Source: Streptococcus australis ATCC 700641 | GTDB lineage: Bacteria; Bacillota; Bacilli; Lactobacillales; Streptococcaceae | NCBI RefSeq assembly: GCF_000186465.1 | Contig: NZ_GL636091.1 | Location: 242,779 to 306,778, forward strand | Direction of reading: 5' to 3' | DNA: 64,000 bases | In this document: positions 22,393 to 31,338 of the stretch, piece by piece | Numbering within the stretch: the stretch's first letter is position 1 | Layout: each line of letters begins with the position of its first letter | The notes under the pieces: model-generated | What the model was told of the DNA's origin: nothing | Seen by the model: the letters and a program-made list of their open reading frames with translations, nothing else | The model's database searches: none | Position numbers and translations under genes: made by a program

Positions 22393-22755
22393 TTATCCAA
22401 GCAGAAGAAGGCTGGCTAAAGCGACTATTGCTGGTCCACCCTGGGTCAAGATAATTTTTTTATTAGAAGACACAGCCCCATAAGCTGCGACACCAATAAT
22501 AAAAAGCAGAAAAATCGTGACAATTTCGCTATTTCTAGCTATAAAGAGGGCATAGAGGAGGAAGACACCAATCAGAGCATTATAAATGCCTTGGTTTTTG
22601 AAGAGGACAGTCACAGATGGACGATGTAATTCTTCCTGATCCATATTAAAGACACGACTAGTCGATGCCGAGTGGGTTGCTAAACTCTCAAGATAAAAAA
22701 TATAGAAATGTTCGAAAGCAGCAAGACTTGCTAAAACAACGGTTAAGACAGACAT
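22393..22755 (-). CDS. DUF1304 family membrane protein
   Basis: The 120-aa protein has about four transmembrane segments and the conserved N-terminal histidine region (LASLAAFEHFYIFYLE) of DUF1304 proteins, whose function is unknown. It starts 12 bp after the MarR gene and shares its transcript, so it is a likely target of that regulator. Confidence 0.8.
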   Translation of the reverse strand: MSVLTVVLASLAAFEHFYIFYLESLATHSASTSRVFNMDQEELHRPSVTVLFKNQGIYNALIGVFLLYALFIARNSEIVTIFLLFIIGVAAYGAVSSNKKIILTQGGPAIVALASLLLLG

Positions 22756-22767
22756 ATTATTCTCCTT

Positions 22768-23193
22768 TTAAAATGTAATTTGTTCGAGACCAGACACCAA
22801 CTTTTCGAGTAAGTGACTCAGCTGATCCTGCTCTTTTTCAGAAAGAATCTGATCCATCTGGCCTTTTACTTGTAGATGATGTGCTGGAGGATGGACCAAC
22901 AACCGATCTCTGGCAAGCTCCGTAAGTTCCACCACAATCTCCCGTTGATTGTCTGGATTGCGAGTACGAGTAACATAGCCCCCAGCTTCTAAGACTTTGA
23001 AGTGGCGGGTTAAGGCTGCAGGGTCAATCGCTAGTTTCTCCTGGAGGGCCACTTGGCTACATGGCGCCTCTACTAATAACAACTGGAGCATCTGATAACG
23101 GGTCAGACTAATGCCCAATTGTTTTTCAAATAATTGGGTTGATGCCTGATCAGCTAGCTTCAAACGATAAAGCAAGTCATGCATTTCTGTCAT
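22768..23193 (-). CDS. MarR family transcriptional regulator
   Basis: The 141-aa protein has the MarR winged helix (about 30-110) with the wing and recognition region near DPAALTRHFKVLEAGGYVTR. MarR proteins are dimeric repressors that respond to small phenolic or lipophilic ligands. It is transcribed with a DUF1304 membrane protein, and two likely operators lie just upstream, so it probably represses itself. Confidence 0.85.
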   Translation of the reverse strand: MTEMHDLLYRLKLADQASTQLFEKQLGISLTRYQMLQLLLVEAPCSQVALQEKLAIDPAALTRHFKVLEAGGYVTRTRNPDNQREIVVELTELARDRLLVHPPAHHLQVKGQMDQILSEKEQDQLSHLLEKLVSGLEQITF

Positions 23194-23214
23194 TCCTTCC
23201 CTCTAATCTTTTTA

Positions 23215-23241
23215 TTGACTTATCAATAATTGATTTATCAA
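23215..23241. promoter_or_regulatory. Tandem operator-like dyads upstream of the MarR gene
   Basis: TTGACTTATCAA (23215-23226) and TTGATTTATCAA (23230-23241) are near-identical 12-bp dyads spaced 15 bp apart, within 50 bp of the MarR start codon. This is the layout of MarR autoregulatory sites. Confidence 0.55.
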
Positions 23242-23541
23242 GTGTATCATTTTAAAAAAGTCGAGGCAAGAAATTTGCTCGCCTCAAACGAAATGATCTC
23301 CTCCTAAGAAAAGCAAAGTAAAAGACCACCGGATTTGGTGGCCTTTTAGGGAGATTATTATGAAAAAGAAAAGTTTTAGGATTTCATAAACAAAGTTAGG
23401 AGGTCTTTGTTTATGGTTTTATTATATCGGATTTATCTTAAAGATTTCTTAAGGAATTATTTCATTTTCAAAACAAATTGTTTACGGATTCTTTTCATAG
23501 TGCCATTCCAGCAACAAAGAAGCCTTGCTTTGTTAAATAAG
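23242..23541. other. Gene-poor gap between the MarR and HAD genes
   Basis: No supported gene lies here. A hairpin GACCACC/GGTGGCC (around 23315-23333) may be a terminator. On the plus strand a nine-codon frame with AGGGAG upstream is followed by AGGAGG enclosed in an 8-bp inverted repeat (AAACAAAG 23388-23395, CTTTGTTT 23405-23412). That site leads into a frame running into the HAD gene on the opposite strand, which I do not accept as a gene. Confidence 0.4.
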
Positions 23542-24165
23542 TTAACTTTTTTCTTCTTCAAAATAGAAGCGAATGTCATCCAAACGTTGAATCGCATGAT
23601 TGACATCCGGCTTGTAATCTAAAAAATTAATACTCCCAATTTCTGCATTGTCTGCCAGATCAACATCCAAGGTTCGATCACCAATATAATAAGTCTCACT
23701 CGGATCCAGTTGATACTTATCCACTAGATAATCAATTCCTTCTGGATCTGGTTTTCTCCTAAAACCATTGTCCGTTGTGACAATCTCTTGGAAATAGGAT
23801 AGGATCCCTAAATCTTCCAGAATTGGGTAAGCATTCTTTCCCTTGTGGGTATAGACAAATTGGGCAATTCCTCCCTCTTTAGCCCAAACTAGAATGTCTC
23901 TAGCCCCCTGCATCAGATGAACTTGGGCGTTTTTCTCACGCAAGCTAGAAGCACGATAACGATTCATCTCCTCCGCATCCAAGCCATGTTCTCTAGCAAC
24001 GTCTTCAAGCAAAGACTGGACGGATTGTTGAAGAATAAAAGCATGGACCGCTTCCCGGTCAAAGTCCAGAGAGTAATAGGCATAAGTCTCAGCAATCCCA
24101 TCTAAAATAGCTTCATAAGAATCCAAAAGAGTTCCATCCAAATCCCAAATAAAAGCTCGTGTCAT
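23542..24165 (-). CDS. HAD family phosphatase
   Basis: The 207-aa protein has haloacid dehalogenase motif I DLDGTLLDS at residues 8-16, motif II near YTHKGK, and motif III/IV near GDRTLDVDLA. It resembles phosphoglycolate phosphatase-like enzymes, but the substrate is unknown. I start at 24165 (MTRAFIWDLDGT) because motif I then has its normal distance from the N-terminus. It lies 5 bp after the MATE gene. Confidence 0.88.
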   Translation of the reverse strand: MTRAFIWDLDGTLLDSYEAILDGIAETYAYYSLDFDREAVHAFILQQSVQSLLEDVAREHGLDAEEMNRYRASSLREKNAQVHLMQGARDILVWAKEGGIAQFVYTHKGKNAYPILEDLGILSYFQEIVTTDNGFRRKPDPEGIDYLVDKYQLDPSETYYIGDRTLDVDLADNAEIGSINFLDYKPDVNHAIQRLDDIRFYFEEEKS

Positions 24166-24170
24166 AAGTT

Positions 24171-25454
24171 TTATTCCTTCCATTTCCGATGATAGAGCGT
24201 TTTTAAGAAAAACCAGCGAAAACCATTATCCAAGAGGGTACCTGCCCAAATACCTGGCAAGCCCCAACCGAGGATAACTCCCATCAGATAACCTGAGCCA
24301 ATCCGAATCACCCACATGCCGATCGTGGTCGCATAAAAAGGAAGGCGGGCGTTACCCAGACCTTGCCAGGCAGCCGTATAGATGACCGTTCCAGCTGTCA
24401 GAGGCGTTCCAAGCAAGGAGAACAAAATGACGGATAAGGAAGCGGTAAGAGCTCCTGAATCCTTGGTGTAAAGGGCTGTTAAAGGACTTCCAAACAAGAA
24501 AATAGTAAGGGCGAGGGGAAACATGGAGAGAAAGGAAAGCCAGAAACTCCGACTGGTGATTTGCTTGATCCCTTGCCAATCATTCTGTCCCAAACTTTTG
24601 GCGACCAACATGACTGTCGCTGTCGCAATCCCAAAAGCCGGCATATAGTTGAACTGGGTCAAGACTTCCCCAATGGCATTCCCAGCTACTGCTCTTGTAC
24701 CAAAAACAGCGACCATAGCAATGATAACAATATCCCCTGCTCGCATCATGAGGCGTTCACCAGCAGCAGGTAAGGCAAGGGATAACAAGTCTCGATCCAA
24801 TCCCCAACGAAAAGGAGCAAAGGGAAGTTGAACCTGACGCCAGAGCAAGTAAGTCCCTAATAGGCGAGAGAGAACCGTTCCTAATGCAGCCCCAGCGATG
24901 CCTAGCCCAAAAACAAATATCAAGATGCTCGATAACAGAGCATTTAAAACATTGGTCAACAAACTGACATACATGGGGACCCGCGGGTTGTGGGCTACAC
25001 GGACTAGGGCTCCAAAAGTCGTCATCAGACCCAAAAGCAAAATACTTCCTCCGACAAGGGCTAGATAGAGGCCCCCAGCTTCTGCAACGGCTGCTTCAAC
25101 CCCCAAGAGGGCAATCAATTCCTTGCCAAAGCAGAGGGATAAAGTCCCTAAAACAAGACTTATTAAAACCGTTACTTTGATAGACTCAGTGGCTTGACGA
25201 GCTATGGCCTGCCGATCTTTTTGTCCCATACTTTTGGACAAGAGACTTACAACCGCTGCTCCAAGAGCGATAAAAATAGCTTGGTAAATCGTAATGATAT
25301 TGCCTGCGACGGATACACCCGAGACAGCGACCAAACCCAACTGAGCAACCAAGTAGCTATCTACCATCCCCATGAGCATTTGCAAGAAATTTTCTCCGAT
25401 AGCAGGGAGGGCAATCCTTAAAATTTGTCGATCCACTTGTTGTTGACGAGACAC
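24171..25454 (-). CDS. MATE family efflux transporter
   Basis: The 427-aa protein has about twelve transmembrane segments in two similar halves, as in Na+ or H+-coupled multidrug and toxin extrusion transporters. It starts MSRQQQVDRQILRIALPAIG with the MATE N-terminal motif. The substrate cannot be told. Confidence 0.9.
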   Translation of the reverse strand: MSRQQQVDRQILRIALPAIGENFLQMLMGMVDSYLVAQLGLVAVSGVSVAGNIITIYQAIFIALGAAVVSLLSKSMGQKDRQAIARQATESIKVTVLISLVLGTLSLCFGKELIALLGVEAAVAEAGGLYLALVGGSILLLGLMTTFGALVRVAHNPRVPMYVSLLTNVLNALLSSILIFVFGLGIAGAALGTVLSRLLGTYLLWRQVQLPFAPFRWGLDRDLLSLALPAAGERLMMRAGDIVIIAMVAVFGTRAVAGNAIGEVLTQFNYMPAFGIATATVMLVAKSLGQNDWQGIKQITSRSFWLSFLSMFPLALTIFLFGSPLTALYTKDSGALTASLSVILFSLLGTPLTAGTVIYTAAWQGLGNARLPFYATTIGMWVIRIGSGYLMGVILGWGLPGIWAGTLLDNGFRWFFLKTLYHRKWKE

Positions 25455-25514
25455 ACTTTCCTCCTGATGAAAAGAAACTCAGTTAGTTTCCCAACCGAGT
25501 TTACTTCCTCTCTT

Positions 25515-26999
25515 TTAAAGTCCTAGATAAGTTTCTACTGCAGTCTGCATATCTGCTGCCGCAACAGTTGTCTTGTGACGAACTGGAGCTGTTTCGAGGC
25601 CATCAACTGCTGGTGGCAAGGCTACACCTGAAATTTCGTGCAACTGAGCCAAAGCTTCAAAGTCAGTCAAGCCTGATTTCCCTGTTACAGCTTCTACTGC
25701 AACGACTGGGAATTTATATGGACTAGCTGTTGAAGCAATCACGGTCTTAGCCACATCGCCTGTCGCCGCTTGGTATTTTTTATATACGGCCGAAGCAACT
25801 GCTGTATGAGGGTCCTCAATATAAGCATCTGCCTCATAAACACGCTTGATTTCTGCTGCTGTTTCCGCTTCTGTCGCATACTCCGCTGCAAAGAGATCCA
25901 GAATCTCTGCATCAAAATCAGTCAACTCATACTGACCTTGAGTGTTCAAAGCGTTCATGAGTTCACCTGTCTTCACCGCATCATTTCCCAAAAGATGGAA
26001 AATCAAACGCTCCAAGTTTGAAGATACTAAGATATCCATAGATGGACTAGTGGTTACCTTGAACTCACGCTTCTTGTCATAGACACGAGTTTTAAAGAAG
26101 TCTGTCAAGACATTGTTGTCATTTGAAGCACAGATTAACTTACCAACTGGTAGGCCGATTTGCTTAGCGTAAAAGGCAGCTAAGATATTTCCAAAGTTTC
26201 CTGTCGGAACTGTGAAATTGACTTTTTCACCAGCCACAATCTCGCCAGTTTTAACAAGCTGAGCGTAGGCATAAACATAATAGACAATCTGTGGGACCAA
26301 ACGACCGATATTCATAGAGTTAGCTGATGAGAACTGAAGCTTGTTGGCTGCCAATTTCTCACGAAGAGCCACATCATTGAACATATGTTTCACATTGGTT
26401 TGAGCATCATCAAAGTTCCCGTCAATGGCAATCACATGGGTATTGTCCCCGGTTTGAGTAGTCATTTGCAACTCTTGTACCTTGCTGACACCATCTTTTG
26501 GATAAAAGACGATAATTTCAGTTCCTGGTACATCCGCAAAACCTGCCATAGCAGCTTTCCCAGTATCTCCAGATGTCGCTGTCAAGATGACAATCTTGTT
26601 TTCCAAGCCGTGTTTCTTAGCTGCCGTTGTCATAAAGTAGGGCAAGATAGACAAGGCCATATCCTTGAAGGCAATGGTTGAACCGTGGAAAAGTTCCAAG
26701 TTGTATTGCCCATCTAGTTTCACAAGAGGAGCAATGGCTGGAGTATCAAACTTGCTGTCATAGGCGTTAGTGATACAGTAGTCCAACTCTTCTGCTGTAA
26801 AGTCATCCAAGAAGGCTGACAAAACAAGCTTTGCCACCTCTTGGTAAGAAGCATCTTTTAATGTGTCAAAATTCAAGTCCACCTTTGGATAGCTTACTGG
26901 AGTAAACAAACCGCCATCTGTTGCCAAACCTTGCAAAATCGCCTGACTGGCTGTTACGGTATTTTTCGCATCACGCGTTGATTGATAAACTAATGTCAT
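25515..26999 (-). CDS. thrC: Threonine synthase
   Basis: The 494-aa PLP enzyme converts O-phosphohomoserine to threonine. The PLP lysine is K112 in GSTIAFKDMALS, and the phosphate-binding loop ATSGDTGKAA is present. Length and N-terminus fit the longer class of ThrC found in streptococci. Upstream a TGGTATAAT element may be its promoter. Confidence 0.95.
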   Translation of the reverse strand: MTLVYQSTRDAKNTVTASQAILQGLATDGGLFTPVSYPKVDLNFDTLKDASYQEVAKLVLSAFLDDFTAEELDYCITNAYDSKFDTPAIAPLVKLDGQYNLELFHGSTIAFKDMALSILPYFMTTAAKKHGLENKIVILTATSGDTGKAAMAGFADVPGTEIIVFYPKDGVSKVQELQMTTQTGDNTHVIAIDGNFDDAQTNVKHMFNDVALREKLAANKLQFSSANSMNIGRLVPQIVYYVYAYAQLVKTGEIVAGEKVNFTVPTGNFGNILAAFYAKQIGLPVGKLICASNDNNVLTDFFKTRVYDKKREFKVTTSPSMDILVSSNLERLIFHLLGNDAVKTGELMNALNTQGQYELTDFDAEILDLFAAEYATEAETAAEIKRVYEADAYIEDPHTAVASAVYKKYQAATGDVAKTVIASTASPYKFPVVAVEAVTGKSGLTDFEALAQLHEISGVALPPAVDGLETAPVRHKTTVAAADMQTAVETYLGL

Positions 27000-27194
27000 G
27001 TCAATTTCCTCATTCTGTTCCTTAAATGTACGAGTTGGATCACTCTAGCTTTCGTACAATCTATTCCATTATACCATGAATCCTTGTGAATTTTGTCAGT
27101 GAGAATGAAATTGTCTGAAAAAAGAGGCCATTTCTTGCAAACTGAAAATCAACGAAAACTTCTCTTAATGGATTCATTTGCTGACCGAGTCTTG

Positions 27195-27785
27195 CTAATC
27201 TCTTTTTACTTGCTCATAGGAATCCTTGCCATCATTGAGCTTGTCCCAGATGACGACTTTTCCTTCTTTGAGGGATTTTTGAACATCAATGATCCGCTGA
27301 TTGGAAGAGCCACGAAACTGCAACATAAGGTTGCGTTTGCTCTTATCATAGCGTCCATCCACCAGAATATCAATCAGCGAAAGCAGTTCCAGTTTGTCCG
27401 GCGTCTCCAACATCATTTCTTCCCAGGTGTAGCCGGTCCAAGACCAAATATCTTTTTCCGGCAACTCTCTTTTTACCCGCTTGACCAAGGGAAGCAGGAT
27501 GCCGGTGTTGAGAAAAGGTTCCCCACCAAGCAATGTCAGGCCCTGGACATAGGGTTGGGCCAGATCCTCCATGATCTGCTCTTCCAACTCTTTTGTGTAG
27601 GGAATACCCGCCTTGAAAGACCAGGTCGCTACATTGTAACAACCCTCACAGTGAAACATACAACCTGCTACGTAGAGGGAGTTGCGCACTCCTTCGCCAT
27701 CCACAAAGTTAAAGGCCTTGTAGTCGATGATGCGCCCTTGACTCAGTTCTTCACTTTTCCATTCTTGAGGTTTGGGATTGTTCAT
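27195..27785 (-). CDS. nrdG: Anaerobic ribonucleotide reductase activase
   Basis: This radical SAM enzyme makes the glycyl radical on NrdD. The cluster motif CMFHCEGC (CX3CX2C) is visible. I start at 27785 (MNNPKPQEWKSEELSQG, 196 aa) because GGAGG lies 6 nt upstream. The start overlaps the end of the preceding GNAT gene by 35 bp, so it is the last gene of the nrdD cluster. Confidence 0.95.
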   Translation of the reverse strand: MNNPKPQEWKSEELSQGRIIDYKAFNFVDGEGVRNSLYVAGCMFHCEGCYNVATWSFKAGIPYTKELEEQIMEDLAQPYVQGLTLLGGEPFLNTGILLPLVKRVKRELPEKDIWSWTGYTWEEMMLETPDKLELLSLIDILVDGRYDKSKRNLMLQFRGSSNQRIIDVQKSLKEGKVVIWDKLNDGKDSYEQVKRD

Positions 27786-28296
27786 CTTCATCCTCCAAAT
27801 CAATCCAGTAGCGCTGACTTCTGTCGATTGTGTTTTCGTAAACACCGCCAGCAGAGAGAATGGTGCGACGACTGGCTTCGTTGTCTTCATCGCAGGTAAT
27901 CAGCACTCGTTCTAATCCTTGCTTTCTAGCCTCTGCCAGCCCTAACTCTAGCTGCAACTTAGCCAAGCCCTTTCTGCGTTGACTGGGGCGGATAGAATAG
28001 CCAATATGCCCGCCCTCCACAAATAATTTGTCATTCAAAGACAAGCGCAGAGCTAAAAAGCCCAGAGGCAAGCCGGTCTCATCAAAGGATAAAAATTGAA
28101 TGGCAGGAACCCAGCCTGCTGGCAAATTAGCAACATCCTCCTGCTGCTCTACAATCTTTAACCAATCCTCATAATCCTTTGCTCGTTTCCAAGTGGAGCC
28201 CATGCCACCGTGCATATAGGATTTTGCAGCATCGAACTCCGCAATCATCTCTAAAATCGCGTCTTTATCTTCCAAAGTTGGTCGTCGTAACTTCAT
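27751..28296 (-). CDS. GNAT family N-acetyltransferase (copy 2)
   Basis: The 181-aa protein has the GNAT acetyl-CoA loop SIRPSQRRKGLAKLQLELGL and is clearly a tandem paralogue of the gene 9 bp upstream (same MxLRRPTLxDK start and VTxCDxDNxASR motif). The substrate is unknown. Such genes sit inside the streptococcal anaerobic nrd cluster. Confidence 0.85.
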   Translation of the reverse strand: MKLRRPTLEDKDAILEMIAEFDAAKSYMHGGMGSTWKRAKDYEDWLKIVEQQEDVANLPAGWVPAIQFLSFDETGLPLGFLALRLSLNDKLFVEGGHIGYSIRPSQRRKGLAKLQLELGLAEARKQGLERVLITCDEDNEASRRTILSAGGVYENTIDRSQRYWIDLEDEDEQSQTSRMEK

Positions 28297-28305
28297 AGGC
28301 TTTCC

Positions 28306-28806
28306 TCAATCTATATCAATCCAATAACGCTCTTTCCCACCTCGAATATCCTCTAATACTCCACCGTTAGCAATAATGACTCCTCGGCTGGCAGCATTAT
28401 CCCTATCGCAGGTCACTAGGACTCGTTTAATATTTTTGCTTTTGGCTACTTGCAAGCCTTGTCGCAGCTGCTCTTTGGCCAATCCTTTCCCACGCGCAGA
28501 AGGGCGGATACTATAGCCGATATGCCCGCCTTCTTGGAGCAAATGGTCATTGAGCCGCAAGCGCAGATTGAGAAAGCCCACAGCCTGACCGTCTCTTGCA
28601 AAAGCGACTAACTGAACAGCAGGCACCCAACCTTCCGGAATTCCTAGCCCCATTTCTATGTCACTATTACTTTCCATCCACTCTTCATAAACAAAATTCT
28701 CAGCATCCCAAAATCCGCCATCGTGGGCTGATTGAGTCTGTTCAAACTCTGCCATCATCTCTAAAACTGTTTCTTTATCTGCTAAAGTCGGTCTGCGTAA
28801 TTCCAT
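28306..28806 (-). CDS. GNAT family N-acetyltransferase (copy 1)
   Basis: This 166-aa GNAT protein has the acetyl-CoA motif SIRPSARGKGLAKEQLRQGL and RVLVTCDRDNAASRG. The following gene is its duplicate. It lies between the small 46-aa gene and nrdG; the link to ribonucleotide reduction is by position only. Confidence 0.85.
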   Translation of the reverse strand: MELRRPTLADKETVLEMMAEFEQTQSAHDGGFWDAENFVYEEWMESNSDIEMGLGIPEGWVPAVQLVAFARDGQAVGFLNLRLRLNDHLLQEGGHIGYSIRPSARGKGLAKEQLRQGLQVAKSKNIKRVLVTCDRDNAASRGVIIANGGVLEDIRGGKERYWIDID

Positions 28807-28814
28807 CTTTACCT

Positions 28815-28849
28815 CCCCATATGAGAAAAGCGAGAGCGAACTCTCACTT
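28815..28849 (-). terminator. Hairpin after the 46-aa gene
   Basis: GAGAG-ttcg-CTCTC with extension to a T run on the minus strand lies between the 46-aa gene and the first GNAT gene. It may partly terminate the nrdD transcript. Confidence 0.5.
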
Positions 28850-28990
28850 TTATTTTTTCTTAGCTTTTTTTAAAAATTGCTCTCTCAGGCTGGCTACCCG
28901 GTCTTTTTTATTGATTCCACCTGTCGAATGTTTCTCGTGGAATCGCTGAACCTGAGCCTTGCCCTTATCGTCTAATTGGTATTTTCCCAT
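28850..28990 (-). CDS. Small basic protein of the nrd cluster (46 aa)
   Basis: The frame starts MGKYQLDDKGKAQVQRFHEK and ends in a lysine-rich tail (KKAKKK). It has AGGAA upstream and follows nrdD by 12 bp. Small proteins with this start are found next to nrdD in streptococci; the function is unknown. Confidence 0.75.
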   Translation of the reverse strand: MGKYQLDDKGKAQVQRFHEKHSTGGINKKDRVASLREQFLKKAKKK

Positions 28991-29002
28991 AATCTTCCTT
29001 TT

Positions 29003-31213
29003 CTAATCTGTCACTTGCTGTCCAGCTGATTTGATCGTGGACCCATTCATGTGTTTGACCCGCGCAGCAATTTCCTTGTGGCGTCCATTAACCATGGGGC
29101 GAGCTTGTGGGTTTCCAAGATAGCCACAGGTCCGTTTAACAACGTCTACTGTTTTAGGATCACTATTGCCACAGTTTGGACAAGTAAATCCGCGTTCAGT
29201 TGGCGTAAAGTCGCCTTCGAAATCACACTTGTAGCAACGGTCAATTGGTGTATTGGTTCCGAGATAGCCGACCCGGTCATAGGCATAATCCCAAACCGCT
29301 TCAAGGGCTTTTGGATTTTGTTGGAGAACTGGATACTCACAATAGTGGATAAAGCCACCCGTCGCTCCTGCTTCTGGATAGACTTTTTCAAAGTCCAGCT
29401 TCTCAAATGGGGTTGGGTTCTTGCGGACATCGTAGTGAAAACTGTTGGTGTAGTATTCCTTATCTGTGATATCCGGAACCTTCCCAAATTTTTCCGTATC
29501 CAGGCGACAGAAGCGATCTGTCAAGCTTTCTGATGGCGTCGAATAGATGGAGAAGTGGTAGTCATATTGGTCAGACCATTCTTCGACCCGTTTCTTCATA
29601 TCCTTAATGATTTCGATTGTAAATTGTTTGGCTTCTGGATTTTCTTCCCAATTTGGACCATAAAAGACCGTCGCCACTTCATACAATCCGATATAGCCGA
29701 GTGAAATCGTCGCTCTACGGTTGCGGAAAAGCTGGTCTACCTGGTCGTATTTGCCCAAGCGTTTCCCAAAAGCGCCATACTGATAGAGAATCGGCGCATT
29801 GGCTGGGGTTGCCTCCTTGGTCCGCTCTACCCGATAGACCAACGCGTCTTCAGCGATGTTCATCCGCTCATTAAAGATTTCCCAGAATTTCTCTTTATTT
29901 CCTTCAGATTCCAAGGCAATCCGGGGAAGATTGACTGTCACGACTCCAAGATTCATCCGGCCAGAATTGACTTCCACACCATTTTCATCCTTCCACCCTT
30001 GGAGGAAAGAACGACACCCCATGGGTACCTTGAAGGAACCCGTCAATTCGACAATCTTGTCATATGAGAGGATATCCGGATACATGCGTTTGGTCGCACA
30101 TTCCAAGGCTAATTGCTTGATGTCATAGTTGGGACTATCTGGTTCTAAGTTGAGACCTCTTTTCAAGGTGAAAATCAACTTAGGGAAAATAGCGGTCCGG
30201 TGTTCTGAACCGAGTCCCTTAATTCGAATCTCCAGAATAGCTTTTTGGATTTCGCGTTCAAAACGGTTAGACCCTAGCCCGAATCCCAGCGAGGTGAAAG
30301 GGGTTTGCCCATTGGAGGTAAAGAGGGTATTGATTTCATACTCCAATGATTGCATGGCATCGTAGATATCTTTTTTCGTTTTTTGCCAAGCATAGTCCTC
30401 ACGTTTTTCAGGGAGAACCCACTCCTCAGCTTCCTTCAAATGCTTGTCATAATTCTTCTCTGCATAAGGAGCCAGGACTTCATCAATCCGATCTGCTGAG
30501 CAACCCCCGTACTGGCTAGAGGCCACATTGGCAATGATTTGCGAGATTTGAGCCGTTGCAGTTTGGATGGATTTAGGACTTTCTACTTCTGCATTCCCAA
30601 TCTTAAAGCCATTTTTTAACATACCTTCAAAATCGATCAAGCAACAGTTAGTCATTGGAGTATAAGGACTATAGTCTAAATCATGGTAGTGTATATCCCC
30701 TTTTTGGTGGGCATTGGCTACGTGTTTGGGCAACATTTTGAGACCAATGGATTTGCCGACGATCCCTGCGGTCAAATCTCGTTGGGTGTTGAAGACATCA
30801 CTATCCTTATTGGCGTTCTCATTCACCACTGCTTGGTCCTTGTTGAGGAGCTTGCCAATCGTAAAATTGATATCGGTTGCTTTTGAGCGCTCAAAATCCC
30901 GCTGAGTCCGATAGGTAATATAGCTCTCAGCAATCGCATATTCATTGGCTTGTAATAACTCGTGCTCAACGACATTTTGAATCTCGTAGATTTTCACGCC
31001 ACGAGGGAAGCGTTCCAAAATTTCAGCAACGATCCGGTCTGTAACGGTTTCTAATTTCGCTTCCAAGGCTGGAGTGAGGCCTGTCACTTCTTCTGTCGCC
31101 TTAACCAAAGCACGGTATATTTTATCGACATCAAACTTGACCTTCCGCCCATCTCTCTTTTCCACAAAGAGTTGGGGGAGACTTTGGATATGCTCTTCTC
31201 GTAACGTTATCAT
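29003..31213 (-). CDS. nrdD: Anaerobic ribonucleoside-triphosphate reductase
   Basis: This 736-aa class III reductase makes deoxynucleotides without oxygen. An ATP-cone lies at about 5-100, the catalytic barrel follows, and the C-terminus has the zinc site CYKC/CPNC and the glycyl-radical motif RTCGYLG. I choose 31213 (MITLREEHIQSLPQLF); the longer frame adds 13 residues through the promoter region. nrdG lies four genes downstream. Confidence 0.95.
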   Translation of the reverse strand: MITLREEHIQSLPQLFVEKRDGRKVKFDVDKIYRALVKATEEVTGLTPALEAKLETVTDRIVAEILERFPRGVKIYEIQNVVEHELLQANEYAIAESYITYRTQRDFERSKATDINFTIGKLLNKDQAVVNENANKDSDVFNTQRDLTAGIVGKSIGLKMLPKHVANAHQKGDIHYHDLDYSPYTPMTNCCLIDFEGMLKNGFKIGNAEVESPKSIQTATAQISQIIANVASSQYGGCSADRIDEVLAPYAEKNYDKHLKEAEEWVLPEKREDYAWQKTKKDIYDAMQSLEYEINTLFTSNGQTPFTSLGFGLGSNRFEREIQKAILEIRIKGLGSEHRTAIFPKLIFTLKRGLNLEPDSPNYDIKQLALECATKRMYPDILSYDKIVELTGSFKVPMGCRSFLQGWKDENGVEVNSGRMNLGVVTVNLPRIALESEGNKEKFWEIFNERMNIAEDALVYRVERTKEATPANAPILYQYGAFGKRLGKYDQVDQLFRNRRATISLGYIGLYEVATVFYGPNWEENPEAKQFTIEIIKDMKKRVEEWSDQYDYHFSIYSTPSESLTDRFCRLDTEKFGKVPDITDKEYYTNSFHYDVRKNPTPFEKLDFEKVYPEAGATGGFIHYCEYPVLQQNPKALEAVWDYAYDRVGYLGTNTPIDRCYKCDFEGDFTPTERGFTCPNCGNSDPKTVDVVKRTCGYLGNPQARPMVNGRHKEIAARVKHMNGSTIKSAGQQVTD

Positions 31214-31280
31214 ACGCTCGCCCACTTTCTTTTTTATACAAATACAATTCACCCCATATTATATCACTCAAAAATAAAAA

Positions 31281-31335
31281 ATCAATATCTTGTGGCAAAA
31301 AATGTTATTTCATTTCAAAACCACAAGATATTGAT
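31281..31335 (-). terminator. Terminator after the large membrane protein gene
   Basis: ATCAATATCTTGTGG (31281-31295) and CCACAAGATATTGAT (31321-31335) are perfect 15-bp complements with a T-rich tail on the minus strand. Confidence 0.85.
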
Positions 31336-31338
31336 AGT

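Noticed and set aside
22768..23193. A link between the MarR gene and the 23-aa peptide gene
   Set aside because: They are separated by the DUF1304 gene and its terminator, and the MarR dyads are not repeated at the peptide promoter.
27093..27899. A 268-codon plus-strand frame opposite nrdG
   Set aside because: It is antisense to nrdG and a GNAT gene, has no family pattern and no good ribosome binding site.
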